DNA of 36,987 nt. Source: a virus. Location: the IMG/VR virus record IMGVR_UViG_3300024982_000009, positions 1-36,987 of that record. The stretch is one strand, 5' to 3'. The position numbers were made by a program, and so were the translations under genes. The notes under the pieces are model-generated. The model did no database searches and was not told the origin of the DNA. It worked only from the letters and a program-made list of their open reading frames with translations. This document shows positions 24,364 through 30,876 of this stretch, in pieces (position 1 is the stretch's first letter; each line of letters starts with the position of its first letter).

Positions 24364-24560
24364 GCTGATTCCTCCTCGACGATTTTGTTTAATTTCTGGG
24401 CTATCTCCAGTCCCTGACCAAAGTGTGCGCGGCTAGTACCTCGGATAACGTTTGATGCATTGCGATAGCCATAGCCTTCGTCTGCAGCCCATTTTTTTAA
24501 TGTTGTTTTGCGCTTGTGAAGCGCATGCAACACAGCATTTCTATCTACAGCAGCTAACAT
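24360..24560 (-). CDS. ner: Ner/Cro-like DNA-binding protein
   Basis: A 66-residue protein, first gene of the early operon. The sequence AVLHALHKRKTTLKKWAADEGYGYRNASNVIRG resembles the winged/helix-turn-helix Ner of Mu (GLKKRKLSLSALSRQFGY...), with a similar size. Ner turns down early and repressor promoters. GGAG lies 8 bases upstream of ATG 24560. Confidence 0.75.
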   Translation of the reverse strand: MLAAVDRNAVLHALHKRKTTLKKWAADEGYGYRNASNVIRGTSRAHFGQGLEIAQKLNKIVEEESA

Positions 24561-24595
24561 GTGATAATCTCCAGTTATGTAATTCAGTCGCGTAC

Positions 24596-24624
24596 ATTGT
24601 GGTACTCATTTGAGTACTTGTCAA
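24596..24624 (-). promoter_or_regulatory. Early promoter with operator in the spacer
   Basis: On the minus strand TTGACA (24624-24619, perfect -35) is followed by a 17-base spacer and CACAAT (24601-24596, -10 with 4/6 match). The spacer is almost filled by the palindrome GTACTCAAATGAGTAC (24617-24602). A repressor bound there would block RNA polymerase directly. Confidence 0.78.
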
Positions 24625-24650
24625 CTTTTGTTTGGTATATAAATGAGTAC
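24602..24650. promoter_or_regulatory. Repressor operators in the divergent region
   Basis: GTACTCATTTGAGTAC (24602-24617) has perfect 6-base arms. A half site GAGTAC recurs at 24645-24650, overlapping the repressor start codon, so repressor could also control its own gene. No Shine-Dalgarno is visible before the repressor ATG at 24643, which would fit a leaderless message as for lambda cI. Confidence 0.6.
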
Positions 24651-25101
24651 TATCGGAAATAGATTGAAAGAAGAGCGTGAACGCATGCGCTTAAACCAAA
24701 CATCATTTGGCGATTTGGGCGGGGTAAAAAAACAAGCTCAGCTAAAATATGAAAAGGACGATAGGGCACCAGATGCAAAGTATTTGGCTGATATAGCCGC
24801 CGGTGGTGCAGATGTTTTATATATATTGACTGGCGAGCGAACGGAAAACGTCGCCCACACACCCATGGAATTAGGTTATCTACGGCATTGCCGATTACTA
24901 GCAACCAAGGGACTGGAAGGCGAAGGCCTAAAGGGATTGGCATTTTTAAGGGAGTCAAACGGTATATCGATAGACGACATGCCCGATGCGTACCAACAAA
25001 TAGGTAAGCAAATCAATATGCCAGTTGGGCTATATACCGTTCATGAAGCGGGGCCTGGCTATAATGAGACAAATAAATCAAAGGATGAGGTTAAAGAATG
25101 A
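24643..25101 (+). CDS. Phage repressor (c), XRE-type helix-turn-helix
   Basis: A 152-residue repressor. The N-terminal 70 residues hold an XRE fold (IGNRLKEERERMRLNQTSFGDLGGVKKQAQLKYEKDDRAPDAKYLADIAAGGADVLYILTG). The C-terminal part has no Ser-Lys S24 peptidase motif, so it is unlikely to be cleaved through RecA as lambda CI is. It is divergent from the Ner-like gene across the operator region and should hold the prophage silent. Confidence 0.88.
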   Translation: MSTIGNRLKEERERMRLNQTSFGDLGGVKKQAQLKYEKDDRAPDAKYLADIAAGGADVLYILTGERTENVAHTPMELGYLRHCRLLATKGLEGEGLKGLAFLRESNGISIDDMPDAYQQIGKQINMPVGLYTVHEAGPGYNETNKSKDEVKE

Positions 25102-25625
25102 AATTAATGGCATTTGTTTTATTGCTGCTTTTTAACTTGACATGCCAAGCTAATACCGGGAGTGATAACGCCAAACCACAACAGCCTTCATTTCGCGATC
25201 GTTATAACGCCATAGCGAAAATAAGAGCTCCTGCATTAGGGATTCGTGAATGCATCACAACTAAAAGCATTGGTAGAAACCGTGACACGCTTATCGAATG
25301 CCCATTAATTTCTGCTGGCGCTCAACTTAATGTGAGTGGTTTAAATAATCGCTTTACAGCTGCGATTCTCGATCTTGATGTCAAGAAACTAGACAATTCT
25401 GGTGACCTCATGGATGCAGGAAGAATTCTGCTGCGCTTAGCGCGGGATAAGGATTTTGAAAAAGAAGATCAATTGGAAATGATGCAGCTGGTCATTGAGG
25501 CTCAAGAGAATCCGGGGAAAGATGCTTGCGTGGATACGCCAGAGCAACACACACGATTTTGCGTAACAACTGACGACAAAAAACTTTATCACTTTGCCAT
25601 TCTCGATCCTGAGAAGTGGAAGTGA
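25098..25625 (+). CDS. Secreted hypothetical protein in the immunity operon
   Basis: A 175-residue protein with an N-terminal signal peptide (KLMAFVLLLLFNLTCQA, cleavage probably after residue 18) and a mature part with several Cys (RECITTKS, IECPLIS, DACVDTP, RFCVTT) that could form two disulphides in the periplasm. It is ATGA-coupled to the repressor gene, so it is made in the lysogen. This is typical for a lysogenic conversion or superinfection-exclusion gene. No family recognised. Confidence 0.7.
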   Translation: MKLMAFVLLLLFNLTCQANTGSDNAKPQQPSFRDRYNAIAKIRAPALGIRECITTKSIGRNRDTLIECPLISAGAQLNVSGLNNRFTAAILDLDVKKLDNSGDLMDAGRILLRLARDKDFEKEDQLEMMQLVIEAQENPGKDACVDTPEQHTRFCVTTDDKKLYHFAILDPEKWK

Positions 25626-25879
25626 GCAGGGGAGGTTCTGCTGTTAGTGCCGGCATATAAAAACAGATGGTTTAAAAAGTGCAATGCATCATCTATCTTC
25701 AACACATTTCATATAAAAAATAATCCATGCTTGATGCCTATGAGCCCATCAATATCTAAGCCATAAGGTAAAAACATATTAAATTCATCTATCTAAAAAA
25801 ATTAAGTGCTCAATGAAATAAATTTAAATGATTCATTCCTGATCATATTCAACTAACAACAGACTAATAAGGAAAAGTA
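25626..25879. other. AT-rich intergenic region before the two-gene module
   Basis: About 254 bases of AT-rich sequence without a convincing gene. It may contain the promoter of the 25880-27150 pair: TTGATG with TATCTA at 16-base spacing around 25732-25759 is the best candidate, but weak. No hairpin terminator was found. Confidence 0.35.
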
Positions 25880-26737
25880 GTGAAAGTTCATGTATTTAAA
25901 GTTGATGCCCATAATAGCAACCCATTAGAAAATGTTTTTAAATTAGTTGAGCAAGAAACTGATTTGCGAAAAAGGATAAGAATTGTTGGTGCCGTTGAGA
26001 TGCGTGCAGAATATATAAAGAAGACCAATGATTTATGGTTGATGGATTTTGTGCGAATTAGAACCGATCATGGTCCTGGAAAGGTTGGAAGAGATAATAA
26101 AATTGAGGGTATACCATTTAAAGATGACGAAGGCTTCGGTGAAGAGACTGCCGCTCTTTATGATCCATTAACTGGATATATGCTTATTCAATATAACCAC
26201 TTTGGTGTTCGTGCTGGGTCAATAGCAGATTACTTAACTATTTATGATGGGGCCAATACCAATGTTTATTCGCTCAACCCAAAGTTTGACGATGATATTG
26301 AGCGAAAGCTGGCTAAAAAAGGAATTACGAAAAAGATTGCTTTTAGTATTGATATTAGCAAAATGAATGTACAAGATAGAGCTTCTGGAACGGCACTTTC
26401 AGAGGCTATTTCTCTAGGAAGAAATGCTAATGCGAATAAAATTACAATAGTGCTATCGGCGGGCGGTGGGAGATCAAAAGGTTTGTCTGAAATAGGCGCA
26501 TCACTATTTGGTTCAGTAAAATCCTTACTAACTAGCAATCCTGAGGCAGTTACCAAACTTGAGTTTTCCGGAAAAGATGATAAAGATGCAATTACTGAGG
26601 TATTAGATTTAATTGGTCAACGATTAACAACTGATTTTGATAAATTAAAAGCCGGAGATGATTTGAGATATCCACGTAAAGAACGATTGATGGCATTAAT
26701 CCGAGCTAAAAATGGTTGGAAAGATAAACTTGTGTGA
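25880..26737 (+). CDS. Putative exclusion/defence protein, soluble partner (DUF6731-like)
   Basis: A 285-residue soluble protein with GTG start (25880) and AAGGAAAAG ribosome site. A central signature GFGEETAALYDPLTGYMLIQYNHFGVRAG and a helical C-terminal third are visible. I tentatively place it in the DUF6731-like group, without being able to search. It is coupled to a four-helix membrane protein and lies in the repressor region. This matches lambda RexA (279 residues) beside RexB next to cI in size and layout, though no sequence similarity is claimed. Codon use is AT-rich compared with the structural genes, suggesting separate transfer. Confidence 0.6.
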   Translation: MKVHVFKVDAHNSNPLENVFKLVEQETDLRKRIRIVGAVEMRAEYIKKTNDLWLMDFVRIRTDHGPGKVGRDNKIEGIPFKDDEGFGEETAALYDPLTGYMLIQYNHFGVRAGSIADYLTIYDGANTNVYSLNPKFDDDIERKLAKKGITKKIAFSIDISKMNVQDRASGTALSEAISLGRNANANKITIVLSAGGGRSKGLSEIGASLFGSVKSLLTSNPEAVTKLEFSGKDDKDAITEVLDLIGQRLTTDFDKLKAGDDLRYPRKERLMALIRAKNGWKDKLV

Positions 26738-27150
26738 TGAACGCTCTATTTTTTGAAAAATGGTATCCCTATTTATTGGGGCTGATTGCCGGAATAATTT
26801 GGTTTGAGCTAAATCCTTGCTTCCCATCAACTGATGCTATTCTCTCGGCTACCCTTACTGTGTCTGGAATATTTGTTGGATTCTTAGCAACAAGCAAAGC
26901 TATTTTGATTAGCATGAATTCTGGGTTGATCGGCGATTTAAAGAAAAGCGGCTATATAAAAGACTTAGTTTCATATATGGGTCAAGCAATTTGGCTAAAT
27001 CTAGTTTTTTGCACTTTCAATGTTATTGGTTTTTTTGATATTCAAAAAACAAGTTGGTTTCCTATTATTTGGGTTACTTTATCTGTAATAGCTTTGATGA
27101 CATTTGTTCGTGTCACGCACATCATGTTACAAATTTTTAAGCACGGTTAA
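26737..27150 (+). CDS. Putative exclusion/defence membrane partner (four transmembrane helices)
   Basis: A 137-residue protein with four predicted membrane segments: about 9-25 (PYLLGLIAGIIWFEL), 36-57, 82-98 (AIWLNLVFCTFNVIGFF) and 106-123. The start ATG 26737 overlaps the previous stop (TGATG); a GTG at 26734 is possible. The topology and length resemble lambda RexB (144 residues, four helices). Together with its partner it could be a two-component abortive-infection module with a membrane effector. It ends before a symmetric hairpin. Confidence 0.62.
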   Translation: MNALFFEKWYPYLLGLIAGIIWFELNPCFPSTDAILSATLTVSGIFVGFLATSKAILISMNSGLIGDLKKSGYIKDLVSYMGQAIWLNLVFCTFNVIGFFDIQKTSWFPIIWVTLSVIALMTFVRVTHIMLQIFKHG

Positions 27151-27174
27151 TAAGTTATTACAAATAATCGAGTT

Positions 27175-27204
27175 GACCATTGCGAGCACATCCTCGTAAT
27201 GGTC
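27175..27204. terminator. Bidirectional hairpin between converging operons
   Basis: GACCATTGCGAG-cacatc-CTCGTAATGGTC forms a 12-bp stem with one G-U/A-C position. It lies between the rightward two-gene module and the leftward lysis cassette. T-runs are lacking, so termination efficiency is uncertain. Confidence 0.55.
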
Positions 27205-27207
27205 AGT

Positions 27208-27279
27208 TCAGCAGCTCAGCAACAACGCAACAACGCTAATCACCAGCCACATGATTAAAATAGTGGTCATATTAATCAT
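27208..27279 (-). CDS. 23-residue membrane peptide ending the lysis cassette
   Basis: The ATG (27279) shares a base with the stop of the holin-like gene (TAATG). The frame encodes 23 residues that are nearly all hydrophobic (ILIMWLVISVVALLLSC), one transmembrane helix. Stop-start coupling and the membrane context make it plausible as a lysis-timing peptide; being so short, it may also be chance. Confidence 0.45.
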   Translation of the reverse strand: MINMTTILIMWLVISVVALLLSC

Positions 27280-27449
27280 TAATCTTTAACCCCCACGCCC
27301 AACCCGCCCGCAACCGTTGAGGCAATAAACATCAACTGCGACGTGTCTTTAGTGCCCCAGGTGTAGATCAGGCCGATAACACCAGCCACTATCCAGATTA
27401 GCCCGCGTTTGGTGGAGTTTTGTGCAAAGTCGATGCCTAGTTTGTCCAT
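27279..27449 (-). CDS. Holin candidate
   Basis: A 56-residue protein with two hydrophobic segments (GLIWIVAGVIGLIYTW and LMFIASTVAGGLGVGV) separated by a polar turn, and few charges at the ends. Small size, two helices and the position in a cassette with an endolysin fit a small holin. TAGGAG lies upstream of ATG 27449. Confidence 0.6.
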   Translation of the reverse strand: MDKLGIDFAQNSTKRGLIWIVAGVIGLIYTWGTKDTSQLMFIASTVAGGLGVGVKD

Positions 27450-27451
27450 TG

Positions 27452-28018
27452 CTATGCTCCTAAAATGATGTGCATAAAAACCAACCCTAAGATTAGATCT
27501 TGAAAAATGCCGTAGAAAATCTCTGACCGTGCCCATGCATCAGGCACAAACCAACCGGCTGTAAATCGGGTGGCCACGCTGCAAAAAGCGCTGACCGGAA
27601 ATAGCAGTGCCAGTAGGGTGATGGCGGCAAAGATTTCAAACGGGTTAGTTACCCAGCACAGTGGTAAAAGTGCCGGTATCCACCAGTAAAATCCCCGAAT
27701 TATCAGCGCGACGATGTTGTACTTTCTGACGGTTTCGCTATATGAGCACAGCGGGATGTCATCAATGCTGATGATCTTTTTAGCTAGCCAGCGGATGCCG
27801 TTACCTTTACCTTCATCGCCTAGTTTTGCGTGCCCGCCCACTAGTCCGCCAAGCCAATCCCCCCACCCCATGGACTCGCCAATGATGTAGCCAATGCCAC
27901 AGGCAAGCGCTACGCTAAAATTATGGGTGGTTGCAAACACCAGTAGGCCAAGCAGCACGCCAACGCCCTTGGCGGCCCAGCCCCACTGGCCGCGACATCG
28001 ATTTAAAACAGTAAACAT
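27452..28018 (-). CDS. Membrane protein in the lysis cassette
   Basis: A 188-residue protein with about four to five hydrophobic segments (GVGVLLGLLVFATTHNFSVALACGIGYIIG near the start; NIVALIIRGFYWWIPALLPLCW; IFAAITLLALLFPVSAF; DLILGLVFMHIILGA). It starts at ATG 28018 (GAGGACACACC upstream) and overlaps the preceding small gene. Not recognised; it may modulate holin timing or alter the envelope. Confidence 0.6.
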   Translation of the reverse strand: MFTVLNRCRGQWGWAAKGVGVLLGLLVFATTHNFSVALACGIGYIIGESMGWGDWLGGLVGGHAKLGDEGKGNGIRWLAKKIISIDDIPLCSYSETVRKYNIVALIIRGFYWWIPALLPLCWVTNPFEIFAAITLLALLFPVSAFCSVATRFTAGWFVPDAWARSEIFYGIFQDLILGLVFMHIILGA

Positions 28019-28188
28019 GGTGTGTCCTCGCAATAGTAAAGTTTAAATGTTTGCGCTCTGGCCGCGCTTTCGGTACCGCCAGATTGCATTTTGATGCCAA
28101 CACGCTCGGTAAAGCGTTCGTCCTCATCGGCGTTACTCCGTCGGTCTATTTTTGCCAGCATGGTTTTTAGCCATTCGGTATCGGTCAT
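28003..28188 (-). CDS. Small hypothetical protein in the lysis cassette
   Basis: A 61-residue charged protein (MTDTEWLKTMLAKIDRRSNADEDERF at the start, YYCEDTPCLLF at the end). Its ATG overlaps the stop of the preceding gene (ATGA) and its end overlaps the start of the next, so it is embedded in a translationally coupled chain. Function unknown. Confidence 0.5.
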   Translation of the reverse strand: MTDTEWLKTMLAKIDRRSNADEDERFTERVGIKMQSGGTESAARAQTFKLYYCEDTPCLLF

Positions 28189-28334
28189 TTGCCGCAGTAT
28201 TTGCATCTAAACAGCCTCAGCACTTTTGGCTCGACAATGATGATGACAAAGAGGGCCAGCCGGATTACCACAGCAATACCCGCGATCATGATAAACGCCG
28301 CGCCGAGTTTGATGATGAGGCTAGCTAAGGTCAT
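28185..28334 (-). CDS. Small membrane protein following endolysin
   Basis: A 49-residue protein with a long hydrophobic stretch (about 5-37, LIIKLGAAFIMIAGIAVVIR and LALFVIIIVE) and a basic Cys-containing tail (CKYCGK). ATGA overlap with the endolysin stop. It could be a second holin or an antiholin. Confidence 0.55.
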   Translation of the reverse strand: MTLASLIIKLGAAFIMIAGIAVVIRLALFVIIIVEPKVLRLFRCKYCGK

Positions 28335-28747
28335 GTGAGCCGACGCCCGGCTTGCAGATCGGCCAAGGTGAAGCCGCCGGTATATTGGCAGTGGGCCAGC
28401 TCTGGAAAGCGCTGCCACCGACCCGCCCACTCCAGCCCCAGTGATTCCGCTATCTCGCCGCATTTATAAAAGGTCGGGGTATCTTTCCAGCTAGCTTTGC
28501 CGCCAACGATAGGGACAAAATCAAAGGCCAATTTGTAATTGTGAAACGACTGGCCAGCCTTAGCATTTGTTACTTTTTCCCCTGACTCCGTGCGGCCTAG
28601 GGCATAAAGCGCCGTCTGTGATTCATGGTCTCGGTAAGTGCTTGTGATAATCACATCAATGGCCTGCTGTTTACACTCATCGATAAACGCCTGGCATAAC
28701 ACAGCCACTTTTGGATGTAGGTCTTTAATATCGCGGCTATTGACCAT
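28331..28747 (-). CDS. Endolysin, M15-family L-alanyl-D-glutamate peptidase
   Basis: A 138-residue peptidase. Zinc and catalytic residues are visible: His69 and Asp76 in SFHNYKLAFD (the S-x-H-x6-D pattern), then Glu116 and His119 in ELAHCQ. It has no signal peptide, so it needs a holin for release. GGAGTGCC lies upstream of ATG 28747; a longer form to 28834 has no ribosome site. It heads a leftward lysis cassette, whereas in Mu lysis genes read in the same direction as the head genes. Confidence 0.87.
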   Translation of the reverse strand: MVNSRDIKDLHPKVAVLCQAFIDECKQQAIDVIITSTYRDHESQTALYALGRTESGEKVTNAKAGQSFHNYKLAFDFVPIVGGKASWKDTPTFYKCGEIAESLGLEWAGRWQRFPELAHCQYTGGFTLADLQAGRRLT

Positions 28748-28809
28748 ATCGGCACTCCTAACAGTTTGGGTTGCAAAAACGATACGCCAACCCCTGCCCA
28801 TTGGCCGCT

Positions 28810-28825
28810 CTGGAAACGTTTCCAG
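28810..28825. promoter_or_regulatory. Late operator candidate between divergent late operons
   Basis: CTGGAAACGTTTCCAG is a perfect 16-bp palindrome, 56 bp before the rightward late gene (28881) and 63 bp before the leftward endolysin (28747). A near copy lies 59 bp before the left late operon (17391-17406). A symmetric activator could drive both divergent transcripts from here. Confidence 0.65.
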
Positions 28826-28880
28826 GCTGAGCAAATTCCCCGCGCGCGCGTAACCTGCAACTTCAATCTTTGGAGCTGTT

Positions 28881-29234
28881 ATGACACGTATCTATTTAGC
28901 CGGGCCGATGACTGGCCTGCCGGATTTTAACTATCCGGCCTTTAATCAAGCCGCCGAGCTGCTCAGGGAGCTGGGCTTTGTCGTGGAAAACCCGGCCGAA
29001 AACCAGCAGCCGCCGTGCGGTAGTTGGGAGGGCTATATGCGTTTGTCATTAACGCAGATGCTGGCGTGTGATGTGGTGGTACTGCTGCCTAATTACCGGG
29101 CCTCGCGGGGGGCCAGCGTTGAAAGCCTGGTTGCCAGTTATCTAAAAATACCCCGCTATATGATTGATGACGTGCTGGAGTTTCCGTCCAAGCTGCGGGA
29201 TAGGTGTGCCAAGCAAGCGGAGACAAAAAAATGA
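28881..29234 (+). CDS. DUF4406-like protein (nucleoside deoxyribosyltransferase fold)
   Basis: A 117-residue protein. The N-terminus RIYLAGPMTGLPDFNYPAFNQAAELLRELGF is typical for DUF4406, a small Rossmann-like group related to nucleoside 2-deoxyribosyltransferases. CDVVVLLPNYRASRGASVE carries the conserved Asp and Arg region. The role in phages is unknown, perhaps nucleotide metabolism. It is the first gene of the rightward late operon, with TTTGGAG upstream. Confidence 0.75.
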   Translation: MTRIYLAGPMTGLPDFNYPAFNQAAELLRELGFVVENPAENQQPPCGSWEGYMRLSLTQMLACDVVVLLPNYRASRGASVESLVASYLKIPRYMIDDVLEFPSKLRDRCAKQAETKK

Positions 29235-29731
29235 ATTTATTAGCCATTGTCGCCCTGTGTGGCGCGCTGTTGGGCGGCGGTTTTAGTTGGCTGGTTAGTG
29301 GCTGGATCAACAGTGTGCAATTAGCTGCAATTAAAACAGAGCAAGCCGAGGATGCCGCGATTGCCTCGCAATTGTCGTTAGATCGATTATCCGCCACGCA
29401 AGCCAAGGCCGACGGGCTATCGGCCCGGCTGGCAAAAACCGAATTTGAGTTAAACCAAACCACTTTGGAAAAATCCGATGCTATTAAAAAACTTACTACT
29501 GGCCGCGCTTGTCTTAACAGCGCTACTGTCGGGCTGCTCAACCGCGCCCGTGAAACCACTACAGCTGCCGTGCCCGAGCCCCCCGGCCCATCTGTTGCAG
29601 AAAGTACCGCCATTGCCACCGATACCGACGTCGCCGGATGGATTGTTACCGCCCAAGGCAGTCACGAGACCTGCCGCGCCCGGTTAAACACGCTAATCGA
29701 TTTTTACACACCACAGGATGGCCGCAAATGA
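29231..29731 (+). CDS. i-spanin (Rz-like)
   Basis: A 166-residue inner-membrane spanin: an N-terminal transmembrane helix (NLLAIVALCGALLGGGFSWLVSGW), then a periplasmic coiled coil (AAIASQLSLDRLSATQAKADGLSARLAKTEFELNQTTLEKSD). It starts with an ATGA overlap to the DUF4406 gene at 29231. The lipoprotein o-spanin is nested in another frame. With it, it disrupts the outer membrane in the last lysis step. Confidence 0.83.
   Translation: MNLLAIVALCGALLGGGFSWLVSGWINSVQLAAIKTEQAEDAAIASQLSLDRLSATQAKADGLSARLAKTEFELNQTTLEKSDAIKKLTTGRACLNSATVGLLNRARETTTAAVPEPPGPSVAESTAIATDTDVAGWIVTAQGSHETCRARLNTLIDFYTPQDGRK
29478..29687 (+). CDS. o-spanin lipoprotein (Rz1-like), nested in i-spanin
   Basis: A 69-residue lipoprotein wholly inside the i-spanin gene in another frame. 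The N-terminal signal LLKNLLLAALVLTALLSGC has a lipobox LSGC (Cys20). The mature part is Pro-rich (PPAHLLQKVPPLPPIPTSP), as in lambda Rz1. The nested arrangement is classic. Confidence 0.85.
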   Translation: MLLKNLLLAALVLTALLSGCSTAPVKPLQLPCPSPPAHLLQKVPPLPPIPTSPDGLLPPKAVTRPAAPG

Positions 29732-30090
29732 GCGAGCAAGCACCGGCTGATAACGGCCAAATTATGCACAGCATCGGACAGCTGACCGGCGCAATCCAGT
29801 CTATGCACCAGGGCCTGACAGCACGCATTGAAGATATAAAAGACGACATCCGCCGCCTGGATAATGCCAGCAACGCGCGCATGGATCGGATTGAAGAAAA
29901 TATGGTTCGGCAAATTCATGAGCAAGGCGCTAGCACCAATAAGCGCCTGGACGGCTTGGGCGACCGGGTGTCATCACTGGAAAAGGAAGACAAGATCATG
30001 ATCCGTGAGATTGCCAAATACTCGGCAATGGGCGGCGGGGCCTCTGCAGCGCTGGTCGCTGGCGTGGTTGAGCTGTTGAAGCGCATCTAA
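29728..30090 (+). CDS. Coiled-coil membrane protein (Mu gp25/gp26 position)
   Basis: A 120-residue protein: a helical coiled coil (SMHQGLTARIEDIKDDIRRLDNASNARMDRIEENMVRQIHEQG, SLEKEDK) and a C-terminal hydrophobic helix (GGGASAALVAGVVELL). It starts with ATGA coupling to the i-spanin stop and ends coupled to the small terminase. The position matches the small unassigned Mu genes between lysis and terminase. Function unknown. Confidence 0.68.
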   Translation: MSEQAPADNGQIMHSIGQLTGAIQSMHQGLTARIEDIKDDIRRLDNASNARMDRIEENMVRQIHEQGASTNKRLDGLGDRVSSLEKEDKIMIREIAKYSAMGGGASAALVAGVVELLKRI

Positions 30091-30584
30091 TGGCACACGC
30101 TCAAGACGTCCGCGACAGTGTCCGCCGCCTGTATATAGAGGGCATGCCACTTAACGGCGCGGCGATCGGTTGCCAGGTTAGCTATGACACGGCCCGCGAC
30201 TGGAAAGCCCGCGCGCAAAAAAAAGGCGATGACTGGGACACCGCGCGAGCCGCTTATCGCATTAGCGAATGTGGCATTGATGATTTAAACAAGCAGCTGG
30301 TTGAGGATTTTGCACGCCAAGTGATTACAACGACCCGCGAGCTGAAAGAATCGACTATTCCGGCGCAAGACAAAGCCCAGCTGCTGGCGCAGTTAGCCGA
30401 TGCCTACGCCAAGTTTAGCAAGGCGTTTAGTCGGGTTAACCCGCAGTTTAGCGGGCTGTCGGTGGCGCTGGATACGTTAAAAACCATTGCTGATCATCTG
30501 GCTAAAAAAGATCCGGTAGCGTTGCGTGTGCTGCAGGAACACCTTGAAGACATTGGGGCGGTGTTGGGGAAGCGTTATGGCTAA
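30090..30584 (+). CDS. Small terminase subunit candidate (Mu gp27, DUF1804)
   Basis: A 164-residue protein with an N-terminal helix-turn-helix (AHAQDVRDSVRRLYIEGMPLNGAAIGCQVSYDTARDWKARAQKKGDDW), a feature of DUF1804 and small terminases, and a C-terminal helical oligomerisation region. The ATG overlaps the previous stop (TAATG). It should recognise phage ends for headful packaging, upstream of the large subunit. Confidence 0.85.
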   Translation: MAHAQDVRDSVRRLYIEGMPLNGAAIGCQVSYDTARDWKARAQKKGDDWDTARAAYRISECGIDDLNKQLVEDFARQVITTTRELKESTIPAQDKAQLLAQLADAYAKFSKAFSRVNPQFSGLSVALDTLKTIADHLAKKDPVALRVLQEHLEDIGAVLGKRYG

Positions 30585-30876
30585 AACATTACTAGATAAA
30601 ATCGAGGAGTATGATTTTGAGTGTATTGGTGGGCCACTGGCTAACTGTACAGACTGGGAACAACTCAAATCCGCGTGTGATTTGTGGATTGTAGTTAAAT
30701 ACTGGGGTGGCGCTGAGTCAATTATTATGCACACCGGTGGTCGTGGTGGTTGGCGGTATTTGGTACATACAAATAAAGCTGAGGCCCAAGCAACGGCGGA
30801 CGAAATAAATCGCAAATCATTTGGTAATAACCAGGTATGTACGGTGCGGCATTTATTGGATCGGCATCATGGCTGA
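30577..30876 (+). CDS. Hypothetical protein inserted between terminase genes
   Basis: A 99-residue protein, ATG 30577 overlapping the small-terminase stop by 8 bases; its own stop overlaps the large terminase start in the same way. Composition is ordinary (SACDLWIVVKYWGGAESIIMHTG). In Mu the two terminase genes are adjacent, so this is an inserted small gene. Function unknown. Confidence 0.6.
   Translation: MAKTLLDKIEEYDFECIGGPLANCTDWEQLKSACDLWIVVKYWGGAESIIMHTGGRGGWRYLVHTNKAEAQATADEINRKSFGNNQVCTVRHLLDRHHG

Noticed and set aside
24636-24641. TATATA as -10 box of the repressor promoter
   Set aside because: It is too close to the ATG at 24643; transcription would start inside the gene unless a later start is used. 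No matching -35 at proper distance.
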